From Roseiarcus sp963696665 (GTDB lineage Bacteria; Pseudomonadota; Alphaproteobacteria; Rhizobiales; Beijerinckiaceae): 64,000 nt of DNA. The notes under the pieces were generated by a model. That model did not search any database. It saw nothing but the letters and a program-made list of their open reading frames with translations, and had not been told where the DNA came from. A program made the translations under genes and the position numbers. The stretch's first letter is position 1. Every line of letters begins with the position of its first letter. Shown in pieces: positions 63,090 through 64,000 of this stretch. The DNA is taken from the NCBI GenBank assembly GCA_963696665.1, contig CAVOLE010000008.1, positions 248,001-312,000 on the forward strand. The letters run 5' to 3'.

Positions 63090-64000
63090 ATGACTGATCC
63101 GACCACCGCGCTGCACTACACGCCCAACGGAAATTTCGTCAATGGCGTCTATGCTCCGGGAGCCGATGGCTTCAACCTGGCGGACGTCAGCTCGGTTTGG
63201 GAACTCAATGCGCTGCCTTCCGGCGTCAAGGGCCTCGTTTACCTTGGTCTCACCAATGGAGCCGACGCTAATTTTCAAGCTACTGTCAGCGCATTCAAAA
63301 ACAATCCGAACCTGTATGGCTTCTACATTGCTGATGAGCCTGGGGGTGGTCTTGCTGCCAATCTGAAGGCCGAGTTCTGATTGGATCCACGCCAACGTTC
63401 CCGGAGCCAAAACCTTCATCATCGAGCAGAACCTGAACAGCGACACGAACCCGGGCTTTGTCTACAACCCGGCCAACACCGACATCGATCTGTTCGGGCT
63501 CGACCCATATCCTATTAAGGCGAGTGGCGTCGACTACAGCATCATTCCGACAGCGGTAGGCGCGGCCGAAGGGGCTGGCATCCCGCTGGCTGACATCGTG
63601 CCGGTCTATCAGGCATTTGGCGGTGGCGGATATTCGGACTGGACGTTGCCGACGCCAGCGCAGGAAACCGAGATTCTTTCGACGTGGGGTGGGTCAGTTC
63701 CAAATCCGGTGTTCGACTACGCTTACAGTTGGGGCGTCCAGGATGGCGACACGGCGCTGAGCGAGGTTCTTGGGTTGCAGGCAATCTTCGCCGCGCACAA
63801 TGCCGGTAGCTCATCGCCGCCGCCTCCACCCCCTCCGCCGCCGGCTCCGGCTGCGCCGACGCTCACGATTGCTGATGCGTCTCTGACGGTGGCCAAGCAT
63901 GGTGGAACTGTCGCGCTGGGGATCAGCGAGACCGCGCCGTCTGGGGCGACCGATGTGATAGCCAAGATCACGGGCCTCCCGAGCTATGAGACAATCAAGG
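63090..64000 (+). pseudogene. Large surface/secreted protein with glycosidase-like domain (partial, one-base frameshift)
   Basis: ATG 63090 follows GGGAGG. The first ~95 residues (MTDPTTALHYTPNGNFVNGV, GFYIADEPGGGLAANLKAE) form the front of a TIM-barrel, glycoside-hydrolase-like domain. One extra T at about 63375 creates a stop; removing it restores ESDWIHANVPGAKTFIIEQN and FGLDPYPIKASGVDYSIIPT and the frame stays open to the window end. A proline run (SSPPPPPPPPPAPAAP) then links to a beta-rich repeat (LTIADASLTVAKHGGTVALG). No N-terminal signal is seen, which fits type I secretion of RTX/adhesin-like proteins. The gene continues beyond the window. Confidence 0.75.

Noticed and set aside
1..64000. 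CRISPR arrays, tRNA and rRNA genes, prophage structural genes
   Set aside because: No regularly spaced direct repeats with unique spacers, no tRNA cloverleaf and no phage structural proteins were found by reading.

Overview
The window looks like chromosomal DNA of a GC-rich alphaproteobacterium, most likely of the order Hyphomicrobiales (Rhizobiales). The evidence is gene content: a DUF1289 protein, a transmembrane retropepsin-like protease, cobS, a broken alternate F1Fo-ATPase (N-ATPase) beta gene, and an integrase fragment of the kind common in Methylobacterium/Beijerinckiaceae relatives. No rRNA, tRNA or CRISPR array was seen, so family-level placement is tentative.

Layout. 0-7.4 kb is ordinary backbone: the end of nth, a CPA1 cation/proton antiporter with a cyclic-nucleotide-binding domain, a fluoride unit (riboswitch, short membrane ORF, crcB, DUF190), a DUF1772 protein, cobS-DUF1289-retropepsin, and dusA. 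7.4-10.1 kb is a gene graveyard with broken pieces of a tyrosine recombinase, ScpB, N-ATPase beta and a TniA/Mu-type transposase. 10.2-23.5 kb is one minus-strand catabolic operon (aminotransferase, hyuA, hyuB, peptide-type ABC transporter, amidase, epimerase, SDR), divergent from a GntR regulator with a clear palindrome between them. 24.4-38.8 kb is a second minus-strand catabolic block (omega-aminotransferase, hyuA, zinc-ribbon hyuB, sugar-type ABC transporter, gamma-glutamyltransferase, M24 peptidase, deacetylase). 39.3-46.0 kb is a plus-strand set (hyuA, two tandem hyuB, class IV aminotransferase), followed by a flavin monooxygenase-like gene and another GntR. 48.4-53.7 kb holds an MFS efflux/TetR pair, two receiver-domain proteins, a DUF417 protein and an exported alpha/beta hydrolase. 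54.0-60.0 kb is a rare-sugar cassette (2-hydroxyacid dehydrogenase, LacI, ribose-type ABC transporter, tagatose/psicose 3-epimerase). 60.3-64 kb has pyrB, DUF1810 and the start of a large surface protein.

How it fits together. Three separate ATP-dependent hydantoinase/5-oxoprolinase-type modules lie within about 27 kb. Each is paired with its own PLP aminotransferase, and two also have a transporter and amide- or peptide-cleaving enzymes. This suggests import and ring opening of cyclic amides or gamma-glutamyl compounds, followed by amino-group removal. The substrates cannot be read from sequence.

The most unusual non-coding structure is a pair of related ~165-bp elements (53806-53971 plus, 61747-61910 minus). 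Each has a conserved leader and an AT-rich patch followed by an array of a 10-bp unit (consensus YTAGCGYTTA), two units inverted and four or five direct. Each lies upstream of, and in the same orientation as, a gene (the dehydrogenase; pyrB).

Caution: at least eleven genes carry single-base frameshifts, including pyrB, and restoring one base recovers the family sequence each time. Sequence or assembly error is as likely as decay, and the affected genes may be intact in the organism.
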